Source of the DNA: UBA3103 sp002365855 | GTDB lineage: Bacteria; Bacillota; Desulfotomaculia; Desulfotomaculales; Pelotomaculaceae | DNA length: 6,979 bases | NCBI GenBank assembly: GCA_030627625.1 | Contig: DAOURR010000083.1 | Span: forward strand, 1-6,979 | Direction of reading: 5' to 3' | In this document: positions 1 to 6,749 of the stretch, one piece after another | Layout: the number at the start of each line of letters is the position of its first letter | Numbering within the stretch: the first letter of the stretch is position 1 | Notes under the pieces: model-generated | The model's input: only the letters and a program-made list of their open reading frames with translations | What the model was told of the DNA's origin: nothing | Databases searched by the model: none | Made by a program: the position numbers and the translations under genes

Positions 1-55
1 AACTCTTTATAATTCTTTCTTTAAACTCTTTAGAATAACTTTTATTTACGGTCAT
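1..55 (-). CDS. IS3-family-like transposase OrfA, N-terminal fragment (runs off the window)
   Basis: Reading the minus strand from an ATG at 55-53 gives MTVNKSYSKEFKERIIKS before the window edge. The pattern [KR]xYSKEFKExI[IV]K is the usual opening of IS3-family OrfA proteins, where it begins a helix-turn-helix that binds the terminal inverted repeats. A purine-rich GAAAGG lies about 11 bases upstream of the ATG, a little far for a ribosome site. The gene points away from the defence cassette. Only 18 residues are visible, so the family call rests on one short motif. A related HTH transposase, or a stand-alone HTH protein of the same superfamily, remains possible. Confidence 0.6.
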   Translation of the reverse strand, partial: MTVNKSYSKEFKERIIKS

Positions 56-111
56 GCAGATACCAACCTTTCTCAAAATATTTTATCATCTACACGACAA
101 CTATTCTGACA
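1..111 (-). mobile_element. Probable end of an insertion sequence (IS3-like), rest outside the window
   Basis: The transposase fragment starts at 55 and is preceded on the minus strand by about 55 bases of AT-rich leader. This is the usual distance between an IS3-family OrfA start and the left terminal inverted repeat. On the minus strand the stretch beginning at 111 reads TGTCAGAATAGTTGTCG, which begins with TG as IS3-family ends commonly do. Composition changes from AT-rich to G+C-rich just outside it, from about 116. The exact boundary is inference, because the other end and the target duplication are not in view. Confidence 0.45.
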
Positions 112-167
112 TATAGGGAGGCCGTTACCCGCTGATTCGCCCTCTTGTTGGCACTGGCGCCGAATAG

Positions 168-173
168 AGGTGA
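168..173 (+). promoter_or_regulatory. Ribosome binding site that sets the vsr-like start
   Basis: A GAGGTG core lies seven bases before the ATG at 181, which begins MADVYDKATRS, the same opening as E. coli Vsr (MADVHDKATRS, from memory). An in-frame TTG at 145 would add 12 residues with no family similarity and no good ribosome site, so it is not used here. I found no convincing -35/-10 pair between 56 and 167. Confidence 0.7.
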
Positions 174-180
174 GTGTACT

Positions 181-600
181 ATGGCCGATGTTTACGATAA
201 AGCGACCCGCTCTGCCGTAATGCAGAAAGTGCGATCAAAAGGGAATAAATCAACAGAAAAACGGCTGGTTGCATTGTTCATCGAAAACGGTATTTCCGGA
301 TGGAGACGCAACTATCCAGTAAAAGGACATCCCGATTTTGTTTTTTTAGATAAAAAAGTTGCAATATTTGTAGATGGTTGCTTTTGGCATGGACATGATT
401 GTCGCAATACACGACCAAAGGAGAACGAGGAATACTGGGTTAGAAAGCGAGAACGCAATATGCGGCATGACCATGAGATTACGAAAATATTCCAAGGAAG
501 AGGATGGACTGTTATTCGTATATGGGAATGCGAACTAAAGCGCATTAATATACCATCAACTCTTGAGCGCATTAAGCAAGTAATTACAAATGAAAAATAG
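181..600 (+). CDS. vsr: Vsr-like very-short-patch DNA endonuclease
   Basis: The product is 139 aa with a Vsr-type PD-(D/E)XK-like nuclease fold. Classical Vsr nicks DNA 5' of the T in T:G mismatches left by deamination of 5-methylcytosine and starts repair at Dcm sites. Visible family features are the N-terminal MADVYDKATRS (1-11), GHPDF with the metal-binding Asp52 (E. coli Asp51), the VDGCFWHGHDC block (64-74) with catalytic-type His70, and probable zinc ligands Cys67, His72, Cys74 and Cys117 (in WEC). The E. coli metal-site Thr63 is Val64 here and His64 is Asp65. Length is slightly below the E. coli protein (about 156 aa), with a shorter C-terminus. It is AT-rich and lies 23 bases before the OLD-family gene on the same strand, so the two are probably co-transcribed. 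No cytosine methyltransferase is visible beside it. The family call is firm; the mismatch-repair role is not, and an accessory defence nuclease is plausible. Confidence 0.9.
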   Translation: MADVYDKATRSAVMQKVRSKGNKSTEKRLVALFIENGISGWRRNYPVKGHPDFVFLDKKVAIFVDGCFWHGHDCRNTRPKENEEYWVRKRERNMRHDHEITKIFQGRGWTVIRIWECELKRINIPSTLERIKQVITNEK

Positions 601-623
601 CTTTCTATAAGAGGGGTGAAGGA

Positions 624-2606
624 ATGTATATCCAGAAAATACGAATATGTAATTTTCGGAATTTTAATAAGTTTACTATGGAATTTCATGATGGATTGAA
701 CGTCATCATAGGAAGTAACAATTCTGGCAAGACAGGGCTATTGTACACAATTGCTTTGTTGAATAACCCCGAAAGCGTATCCATAAACGATTTCAATAAA
801 AATAACTTAATGAGATTTACAACTGATTATAAAGAATCTGCGCCTCAAATAGAAATTGAATACACGATACACCATGAAATATCTGAGGATAACACCGAGG
901 ACGAGAGCATCATTAAGCTTATTTCTTTTTTAGGTATTGATAAGATACAAGAAGCAAAAAAGACTGAACAAGGGCAAAAGGGAATTTATTCACTTGTCGC
1001 TTGTGTAAAAATAACTTATATATTAGATACAAAGTATTTGGGTGAGTACCAGAAATCTGTTGCCAGCATAAATAGTTTCGATGAATATTGTAAAGCCTTA
1101 AATTTGTTCCAATCGCATTATTCATGGGTATTTACAAATGGCATGACTGATACTTCCGTTGATAAAAAGGAAGCGACAAGCATTTTTCGAATAGATTTTA
1201 TTGAGGCTGAAAGAAACAGTCAGGCTGTTTATAAAGAGACCAGAAGAGAGATAGAAGCATACGTCAGAGACAACAACGCAGCTTTGCAACAATTGCAACA
1301 GGATCTTTCAGCATCCATGAAAACAACTATGGAGCCGTTATTATCAAGAATTTCTGGCGTAATAGAAACAGGTCGCGATGAAATTGGCTTGTCAAAAGGC
1401 AACGTGTCAATATCTCAAGATATGAGGCCTTCAACATCGGTTTCCAATTCGTATATAATTGATGTTAAAGATACAAAATCAGATTATATTTTGCCATTAA
1501 CACACAATGGACTGGGTTATAACAACTTAATAAATATTTACATGTTAATTAAACTTACTGAAATACAGAAAGGAAAGGATTTTCGCATATTATGCCTTGA
1601 AGAACCCGAGGCACACTTGCATCCTGCAATGCAATATAAGCTTTTCAAGTATTTAAAAAACCTTGATGAAACTAATAATCTGAATCAACAAATTTTTGTA
1701 ACGACGCATTCCAGTAATATTTCATCTGTAGCTGGTATTGACAACATGTTTATGTTGGCGTATGAGCGAAATGGTATCGCCGAATGCAAGCAACAAAGTC
1801 TGAAAAAACAGTTTGAGAATAAAGCAAACTCAAAAGCGCACATGTCAAAATTTTTGGATGTTACTCGTTCAGATATGCTGTTTGCCGACCGCATTATTAT
1901 TGTTGAAGGTATTGCCGAGAAATTGTTACTACCAGCCTTTATGGAGAAATGTAATTGCCCGTATGAAGACGAACATATTGCTATCGTAGAGATTGGGGGA
2001 AAGCACTTTGAACATTTTGTGAATGTGTTTGCGGGAAATGCAGTTCAAAAAAAGGTTTTGTGTATTACTGATAATGATTTTTCTTGGATAAATAACGGCT
2101 CCATATCATCTATAGACGACTACAAAAACCATGAAGCGTCTCATATAAAGAAATTGAAGAGCGACTTTCCCTTCCCCAATTTACATATCTCCACTCAACA
2201 TTCTAATGGTCGTACATTTGAGGATGAGTTGTTTATAAGCAATATTAGCAACAACGATATTTCAAAAAAACTTATGAAAATCGCCCTAAGCGAAAGTATG
2301 GAACAGTTTATCGATTTAAACGGAGTTGACTTTGACTCATGGGATGCAAATAGAACGAGCATCGACGGTCGCTCAAAAAATAAAATTGAGAACTTATTAG
2401 ATGTTTTCAAGAATGCAATTGCCATTGGCAAGACTGAAAGTGAAAAAACGGTTTACCGTCAGTTGTTTTTTGCTGAACTATTTCTGTTATATGCCAAGGA
2501 TAGAAAAGGTGACGTGGCTTTAGATATTTTAGTCGATGAGGAATTGTTAAGTGGTATAGCTGTTCCTGGGTATATAAAGGAGGGGTTGGAATGGCTGTTG
2601 AAATAA
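624..2606 (+). CDS. gajA: OLD-family ATPase with TOPRIM nuclease domain (GajA-like, Gabija defence)
   Basis: The product is 660 aa. The N-terminal half is an ABC/SMC-type ATPase: NFRNF at 10-14, Walker A GSNNSGKT at 30-37, a degenerate signature region NGLGYNNL at 295-302, Walker B with catalytic glutamates LCLEEPEAHLHP at 323-334, and the H-switch TTHS at 360-363. The C-terminal half is an OLD-type TOPRIM domain: IIIVEG with Glu428, IVEIGGK at 454-460, the acidic pair in TDNDF (Asp483, Asp485), TFEDEL at 531-536, and KGD with Lys628 near the end. OLD proteins with this layout are nucleotide-controlled, metal-dependent DNA nicking enzymes. When paired with a UvrD-like helicase they are class 2 OLDs, as in Gabija, where GajA assembles into a tetramer and cuts phage DNA. 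The helicase gene overlaps this one. GAGGGGTGA at 611-619 supplies the ribosome site for the ATG at 624. At 660 aa it is longer than the GajA I recall from Bacillus cereus (about 578 aa), and the 84-190 region within the ATPase half may account for some of this. All expected catalytic residues appear present. Confidence 0.9.
   Translation: MYIQKIRICNFRNFNKFTMEFHDGLNVIIGSNNSGKTGLLYTIALLNNPESVSINDFNKNNLMRFTTDYKESAPQIEIEYTIHHEISEDNTEDESIIKLISFLGIDKIQEAKKTEQGQKGIYSLVACVKITYILDTKYLGEYQKSVASINSFDEYCKALNLFQSHYSWVFTNGMTDTSVDKKEATSIFRIDFIEAERNSQAVYKETRREIEAYVRDNNAALQQLQQDLSASMKTTMEPLLSRISGVIETGRDEIGLSKGNVSISQDMRPSTSVSNSYIIDVKDTKSDYILPLTHNGLGYNNLINIYMLIKLTEIQKGKDFRILCLEEPEAHLHPAMQYKLFKYLKNLDETNNLNQQIFVTTHSSNISSVAGIDNMFMLAYERNGIAECKQQSLKKQFENKANSKAHMSKFLDVTRSDMLFADRIIIVEGIAEKLLLPAFMEKCNCPYEDEHIAIVEIGGKHFEHFVNVFAGNAVQKKVLCITDNDFSWINNGSISSIDDYKNHEASHIKKLKSDFPFPNLHISTQHSNGRTFEDELFISNISNNDISKKLMKIALSESMEQFIDLNGVDFDSWDANRTSIDGRSKNKIENLLDVFKNAIAIGKTESEKTVYRQLFFAELFLLYAKDRKGDVALDILVDEELLSGIAVPGYIKEGLEWLLK
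2576..2585 (+). promoter_or_regulatory. Strong Shine-Dalgarno for gajB inside the end of gajA
   Basis: AAAGGAGGGG is almost a perfect match to the anti-Shine-Dalgarno sequence and lies five bases before the ATG at 2591. It also encodes Lys652-Glu-Gly of the OLD protein. The site and the overlapping start suggest coupled translation, giving near-stoichiometric synthesis of the two proteins. Confidence 0.85.
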
Positions 2607-4510
2607 AATCTGGTGACATTCTTTCCTCTGAACACTTGACAAAGCATATGAAAATATTTGCAGGGCCGGGGGCAGGAAAAACACATTTTTTAGTAGAAAA
2701 TATCAAGAATATTATCGTCAACAATTCTATTGTTTCAAGAAGTAAGGCGCGAAAAGTACTGTGTATTACTTATACTAACGCAGCTGTTGAAGAAATTAAG
2801 CGACGGCTCGATAGATTTTCCAATTCTGTCGTGATCAATACAATTCATGGTTTCATTATCGAACATATTATTGCTCCATTTCAGCAAGATCTTAAAAAAA
2901 TAATGTTGTCCGACTTTGGTATAAATGTAAATAATGCTGGCAAAATTACTTCTCAAATAGAAGGCGTCGGGATTTTACATGGTTATGAAAGAGAAGAAAT
3001 ATACAAATTCATAACAGATATCACTTCGGAAAATATAGAGCTGTCGTATAGTAAAAAAGCTATGGGCAACGTTCAGGTTGACAATGAAAAGTATTTATCT
3101 GATAATTTGCGTTTACTTGCAAAGCCTTCTAATATAGCCGATAATCACATAAAAGCAATTAAGGAATTTACTTGGTCGATAGCCAGAAAACTTACCCATG
3201 ATGAAATTTTGTATTTTGGTTATCGAATTTTGCAGGAAAATTCAACTGCCTTATATGCAACAAGAGTGAAATTCCCGTTTATTTTCATTGATGAGTTTCA
3301 AGATACTAATCCACTACAGACCAAACTCATTAAACTTATTGGCGAAAAATCAACTATTATAGGGGTTATAGGCGATGTGGCTCAATCTATATACAGTTTT
3401 CAAGGAGCTCGACCATCGCAGTTTCTTGATTTTTTAGTCCCTGGAGACAGAGAATTAGTTGAGTACACTATCAATGGTAATCGCCGTTCAACAAATAATG
3501 TTGTTAATTTCTGCAATTTGCTAAGGAGCTCTGATAAGACTCTTACGCAGAAAAGTATTCGACCGTATATCAATGAAATTGAAAAGGAGACTTGCGAATC
3601 TTGTAAAGTAGTATTTCTTTTAGGTTCTACTACAGAAATAATGAAAAAAATAAGTCAAATAATAGAAGCGGGTGGCGTAGTATTGACACGCGCTTGGGCT
3701 GCAGCCTTTCAATACATTCAAGGAATTGATAGCTCTCAAGTTGATTTGCTAAAGAAAATATACAACTCTTATTATAATTCTCCGATTGATATAAGAGCAG
3801 AAATATCTGAACACAATAACGTAATGTGGGTTAGGTCATTCAGATTTATTTTTTTACTTTGGGAAGGTTATCGGTCGGGATCGTTTATTGACATAATTAA
3901 AGCTTTCTCTTTATATGCGAAAACCGAGAAGAACAAAATAGCTCCATGCCATATTATACAAATCAAGAATTTACTCACAGAATTATTCAAAGTTTTATCC
4001 GATACATCATCGCCGGTTCAACTTATAAACAACTTTAATCTATTGATAGCGGAGCCGAAATACTCAGAGCTTAAAGAGGTAATTTTAGGACAAAATTTGA
4101 ATATTCCTTGTTTTTCAGAATACGATGACGATAAACTAATACAAAATATTTCTAATCTCACTTGGGAAACGGCTTATAAGCTATTCAGCGAAGTTTTTTC
4201 AGAAAATAGTAAATATATGACAGTACATCAAGCTAAAGGCCTGGAATGGGATAAAGTTGTTGTAAGCGTTACCCCAAACAATTTTGATAAAACAAACTTA
4301 AAACAGTTTTTCTCAAACCCACAATTACTTCAGGAGTCATCTGCCGAAGAATTCGCTAGGATGTATTATGTTGCTTGCAGCCGCGCAAAATCAGAGCTTT
4401 ACATACACTTATCTGATATAAGCTTAGCAAGCATAATAAAAAGCAGTATCTGTGCCTTTCATGCTAATAATAATGGCATGGTTATTGATTATGTCATTGA
4501 AAATTGTTAG
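2591..4510 (+). CDS. gajB: UvrD/Rep/PcrA-type superfamily 1A helicase (GajB-like, Gabija defence)
   Basis: The product is 639 aa and carries the SF1A helicase motifs in order: Walker A AGPGAGKT (24-31); motif Ia CITYTNAAVEEIKRR (58-72); motif Ib NTIHGF (83-88); motif II FIDEFQDTN (232-240) with Asp234 and Glu235; motif III GDVAQSIYSFQGA (261-273) with its Gln; motif IV NGNRRS (295-300); motif V TVHQAKGLEWD (544-554); motif VI YYVACSRAK (592-600) with the arginine finger Arg598. It should be an ATP-dependent 3'-5' DNA translocase or helicase. In Gabija, GajB works with GajA and is thought to sense or process DNA ends and to help relieve nucleotide inhibition of GajA. It starts 16 bases before the end of the OLD gene, in another frame. 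Its length is above the roughly 494 aa I recall for B. cereus GajB; the long stretch between motifs IV and V (301-543) has no motif I recognise. A strong terminator follows. Another OLD-helicase system is the alternative reading. Confidence 0.88.
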   Translation: MAVEIKSGDILSSEHLTKHMKIFAGPGAGKTHFLVENIKNIIVNNSIVSRSKARKVLCITYTNAAVEEIKRRLDRFSNSVVINTIHGFIIEHIIAPFQQDLKKIMLSDFGINVNNAGKITSQIEGVGILHGYEREEIYKFITDITSENIELSYSKKAMGNVQVDNEKYLSDNLRLLAKPSNIADNHIKAIKEFTWSIARKLTHDEILYFGYRILQENSTALYATRVKFPFIFIDEFQDTNPLQTKLIKLIGEKSTIIGVIGDVAQSIYSFQGARPSQFLDFLVPGDRELVEYTINGNRRSTNNVVNFCNLLRSSDKTLTQKSIRPYINEIEKETCESCKVVFLLGSTTEIMKKISQIIEAGGVVLTRAWAAAFQYIQGIDSSQVDLLKKIYNSYYNSPIDIRAEISEHNNVMWVRSFRFIFLLWEGYRSGSFIDIIKAFSLYAKTEKNKIAPCHIIQIKNLLTELFKVLSDTSSPVQLINNFNLLIAEPKYSELKEVILGQNLNIPCFSEYDDDKLIQNISNLTWETAYKLFSEVFSENSKYMTVHQAKGLEWDKVVVSVTPNNFDKTNLKQFFSNPQLLQESSAEEFARMYYVACSRAKSELYIHLSDISLASIIKSSICAFHANNNGMVIDYVIENC

Positions 4511-4531
4511 ATTTTACATTTGCCGACGTAC

Positions 4532-4580
4532 AAGAGAGAGGCGCTATCCCTTGCGGGACAACGCCTCTCTTTTCGTTTTT
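4532..4580 (+). terminator. Intrinsic terminator closing the vsr-gajA-gajB cassette
   Basis: AGAGAGGCG at 4535-4543 pairs perfectly with CGCCTCTCT at 4562-4570. The stem extends by three more pairs, one of them G-U, to 4532 and 4573. The 18-base loop contains its own small hairpin, TCCC (4547-4550) with GGGA (4555-4558). The T-rich run TTTTCGTTTTT follows. It begins 21 bases after the helicase stop codon and should keep cassette transcription out of uvrB. Confidence 0.88.
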
Positions 4581-4662
4581 CCGTATCGGTTTGGGGTATG
4601 GTTCAACAAGTTTCCCTATTAAACCGTGCCTTTTTTGCCGCCCTTTTCTTTTGTATCCTGAC

Positions 4663-4676
4663 AGAACATACTTTTG
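4663..4676 (+). promoter_or_regulatory. Possible degenerate LexA (SOS) box upstream of uvrB
   Basis: AGAACATACTTTTG matches the Bacillus-type LexA consensus CGAACATATGTTCG at 10 of 14 positions by eye. The left half (GAAC) is intact and the right half is decayed. It overlaps the probable -35 region of the uvrB promoter, a sensible place for a repressor, and uvrBA belongs to the LexA regulon in Bacillus. The match is short and imperfect, so this is a suggestion. Confidence 0.4.
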
Positions 4677-4700
4677 GGTCTTTGCCCCTTATGGTATACT
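4672..4700 (+). promoter_or_regulatory. Probable sigma-A promoter of uvrB
   Basis: TATACT at 4695-4700 is one base from the TATAAT consensus. A weak -35 candidate, TTTTGG at 4672-4677, lies 17 bases upstream. The predicted transcript start near 4707 would leave a leader of about 27 bases before the uvrB ATG. The weak -35 would suit a regulated promoter. The -10 is the better supported half. Confidence 0.55.
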
Positions 4701-4733
4701 AATAACATTAGTAAAAAGCATATGAGGTGCCGC

Positions 4734-6749
4734 ATGCGGGCTTTTAACCTGAAATCAGAATACGATCCTAAAGGGGACCAGCCAGGAGCCATTTCCGCCC
4801 TTTTGCAGGGCCTAAAAAAGGGATACAGGGGGCAGGTTCTGCTGGGGGCTACGGGCACTGGAAAAACTTATACCATGGCCCAGGTGATCCAGGCCGTCCA
4901 GAGACCCACTCTGGTACTGGCTCCGAACAAGACCCTGGCTGCCCAGCTCTGCGGGGAGTTCAGGGGATACTTTCCAGAAAACGCAGTGGAGTATTTCGTG
5001 AGTTATTATGATTATTACCAGCCGGAAGCCTATATACCCCACACAGACACTTACATTGAAAAAGACTCGTCCATAAACGATGAGATAGATAAGCTGCGCC
5101 ACTCCGCTACATGCGCCCTTTTTGAGCGAAGTGACGTGATCGTTGTGGCCAGTGTTTCCTGCATTTATGGCCTGGGAGACCCCGGAGAATACAGGAACCT
5201 GGTCCTCTCCCTGCGGCAGGGAGAGCGTTATGACCGGGACGCGGTCCTGCGTAAGCTTGTGAGTATCCAGTACGAGCGCAACGATATCAACTTTGTGCGA
5301 GGTAAGTTCCGGGTTCGCGGTGATGTGGTCGAGATTTTCCCGGCTTCAGCAGCAGAAAAAGCGATCCGGGTAGATTTTAACTGCGACGAGGCGGAGAGGC
5401 TGCTGGAGTTCGATGTGCTCACCGGTGAAATACTGGGAGAGCGCAACCACGTCTTTATCTTCCCCGCCAGTCACTATGCCACGTCCAGGGAGAGGCTGGA
5501 GCGGGCAGTCTCGACCATCCAGGAGGAACTGGAATTAAGGCTGGCCGAGCTGCGCTCCGCCGACAAGCTTCTTGAGGCGCAGCGGCTGGAGCAGCGCACC
5601 AATTTTGATATAGAAATGATGCAGGAAATGGGTTTCTGCAGCGGGATTGAGAACTACTCCCGGCATCTGACCGGCAGAGAGCCCGGCCAGCCTCCCTTTA
5701 CCCTGCTTGATTATTTCCCAAAAGACTTTATTATGTTTATTGACGAGTCCCACGTGTCCGTGCCCCAGGTAGGCGGCATGTATATGGGGGACCGCTCCCG
5801 CAAGCAGTCGCTGATCGAGCACGGGTTCAGACTGCCATCAGCATTCGACAACCGGCCCCTTACTTTTATGGAATTTATTGAGCACCTGAATGAGGTTATT
5901 TACGTTTCGGCGACGCCCGGACCATACGAACTGCAGCACTGCGCCCAGGTCGTAGAGCAGATCATCCGTCCCACCGGGCTGCTTGACCCTGCAATCTCGG
6001 TTCGCCCAACCAAAGGACAGATCGATGACCTTATCGGAGAAATACGCCTCAGAGTGCAACAGGGAGAGAGAGTCCTGGTAACCACGCTGACTAAGAAGAT
6101 GGCCGAAGACCTGACTGATTATTTTCGAGAAGTTGCCTTAAAAGTACGTTACCTCCATTCGGACATCAAGACCATTGAGCGTATGGAAATTCTGAGGGAA
6201 CTGAGGATGGGGGTTTTTGACGTGCTGGTGGGGATAAACTTGCTTAGAGAAGGCCTGGACCTTCCAGAGGTGAGCCTGGTGGCCATTTTGGATGCCGATA
6301 AGGAAGGCTATCTTCGCTCCGAGCGCTCCTTGATCCAGACCATCGGCCGGGCAGCCCGCAACGCTGAAGGCAAAGTAATTATGTACGCGGACAAGGTTAC
6401 AGACTCCATGGACAGAGCCATCAGGGAAACAGAACGGCGCCGCAGGGTGCAGGTGGAGTTCAATGACCGGTACGGGATTACGCCGCAAACCATCCGCAAA
6501 GCGGTGCGGGACGTGATCGAGGCGACCCGCGCGGCGGAACCGAAAGCCCTGTATGGGGCCGGTTTGCGTTCAGGCAAAAAGATGACCAAAGCTCAGCTGA
6601 AAAAGCAGATCGCTTCCATGGAAAAAGAAATGCGGGAGTCGGCCCGCCAGCTGGCCTTCGAGAGGGCTGCCCGGCTCAGGGACATGATCATCGAACTGCG
6701 GTTGGAACTGAGGGACGAAAAGGGCATCGGTCCCGCGATCCCCGATTAA
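4734..6749 (+). CDS. uvrB: Excinuclease ABC subunit UvrB
   Basis: The product is 671 aa, close to the usual UvrB length, and reads as a UvrB throughout. UvrB is the damage-verifying ATPase of nucleotide excision repair: UvrA loads it, and it then recruits UvrC for incision. Visible features are Walker A GATGTGKT (38-45), the beta-hairpin region YYDYYQPEAYIP (91-102) that clamps one DNA strand, the motif II DESH (337-340), SATPGPYE (392-399), the arginine-rich motif VI QTIGRAARN (535-543), and a C-terminal UVR domain (about 619-653) that binds UvrC. The start at 4734 gives MRAFNLKSEYDPKGDQP, which lines up with B. subtilis UvrB, and GAGGTG at 4724-4729 is a ribosome site with a short spacer of four bases. 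An in-frame ATG at 4722 would add four residues but has no ribosome site. Composition is much richer in G+C than the cassette upstream, as expected for the native chromosome. No damage to the reading frame is seen. Confidence 0.98.
   Translation: MRAFNLKSEYDPKGDQPGAISALLQGLKKGYRGQVLLGATGTGKTYTMAQVIQAVQRPTLVLAPNKTLAAQLCGEFRGYFPENAVEYFVSYYDYYQPEAYIPHTDTYIEKDSSINDEIDKLRHSATCALFERSDVIVVASVSCIYGLGDPGEYRNLVLSLRQGERYDRDAVLRKLVSIQYERNDINFVRGKFRVRGDVVEIFPASAAEKAIRVDFNCDEAERLLEFDVLTGEILGERNHVFIFPASHYATSRERLERAVSTIQEELELRLAELRSADKLLEAQRLEQRTNFDIEMMQEMGFCSGIENYSRHLTGREPGQPPFTLLDYFPKDFIMFIDESHVSVPQVGGMYMGDRSRKQSLIEHGFRLPSAFDNRPLTFMEFIEHLNEVIYVSATPGPYELQHCAQVVEQIIRPTGLLDPAISVRPTKGQIDDLIGEIRLRVQQGERVLVTTLTKKMAEDLTDYFREVALKVRYLHSDIKTIERMEILRELRMGVFDVLVGINLLREGLDLPEVSLVAILDADKEGYLRSERSLIQTIGRAARNAEGKVIMYADKVTDSMDRAIRETERRRRVQVEFNDRYGITPQTIRKAVRDVIEATRAAEPKALYGAGLRSGKKMTKAQLKKQIASMEKEMRESARQLAFERAARLRDMIIELRLELRDEKGIGPAIPD

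Noticed and set aside
2..109. Plus-strand open frame ending at 109 with a GHADTNLS segment, vaguely like the end of a tyrosine recombinase
   Set aside because: The surrounding residues do not follow the recombinase LGHxxxxxTxxYxH pattern, and the minus strand of the same DNA gives a much better transposase match.
145..180. Upstream TTG start for the Vsr-like gene adding 12 residues
   Set aside because: The added residues have no similarity to Vsr, while the ATG at 181 has a ribosome site and begins with the family's conserved MADVxDKATRS.
141..4576. Possible direct repeat flanking the cassette (CGCCCTCTTGTT near 140 and CGCCTCTCTTTT near 4562)
   Set aside because: The similarity is short, imperfect, and falls within the terminator stem on the right side, so it is not convincing as an attachment site or target duplication.
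4504..4725. Short plus-strand open frames of 60-73 codons in the gajB-uvrB gap
   Set aside because: They run through the terminator hairpin and the uvrB promoter, have no ribosome site, and give Phe/Leu-rich products expected from T-rich non-coding DNA.
4674..4733. Earlier starts for uvrB (TTG at 4674, ATG at 4722)
   Set aside because: The TTG lies inside the promoter and the ATG at 4722 lacks a ribosome site. UvrB homologues begin at the residue encoded at 4734.
5228..6589. Several minus-strand open frames of 60-116 codons opposite uvrB
   Set aside because: They lie antisense to a clearly intact uvrB, lack ribosome sites and recognisable domains, and are expected by chance in G+C-rich coding DNA.
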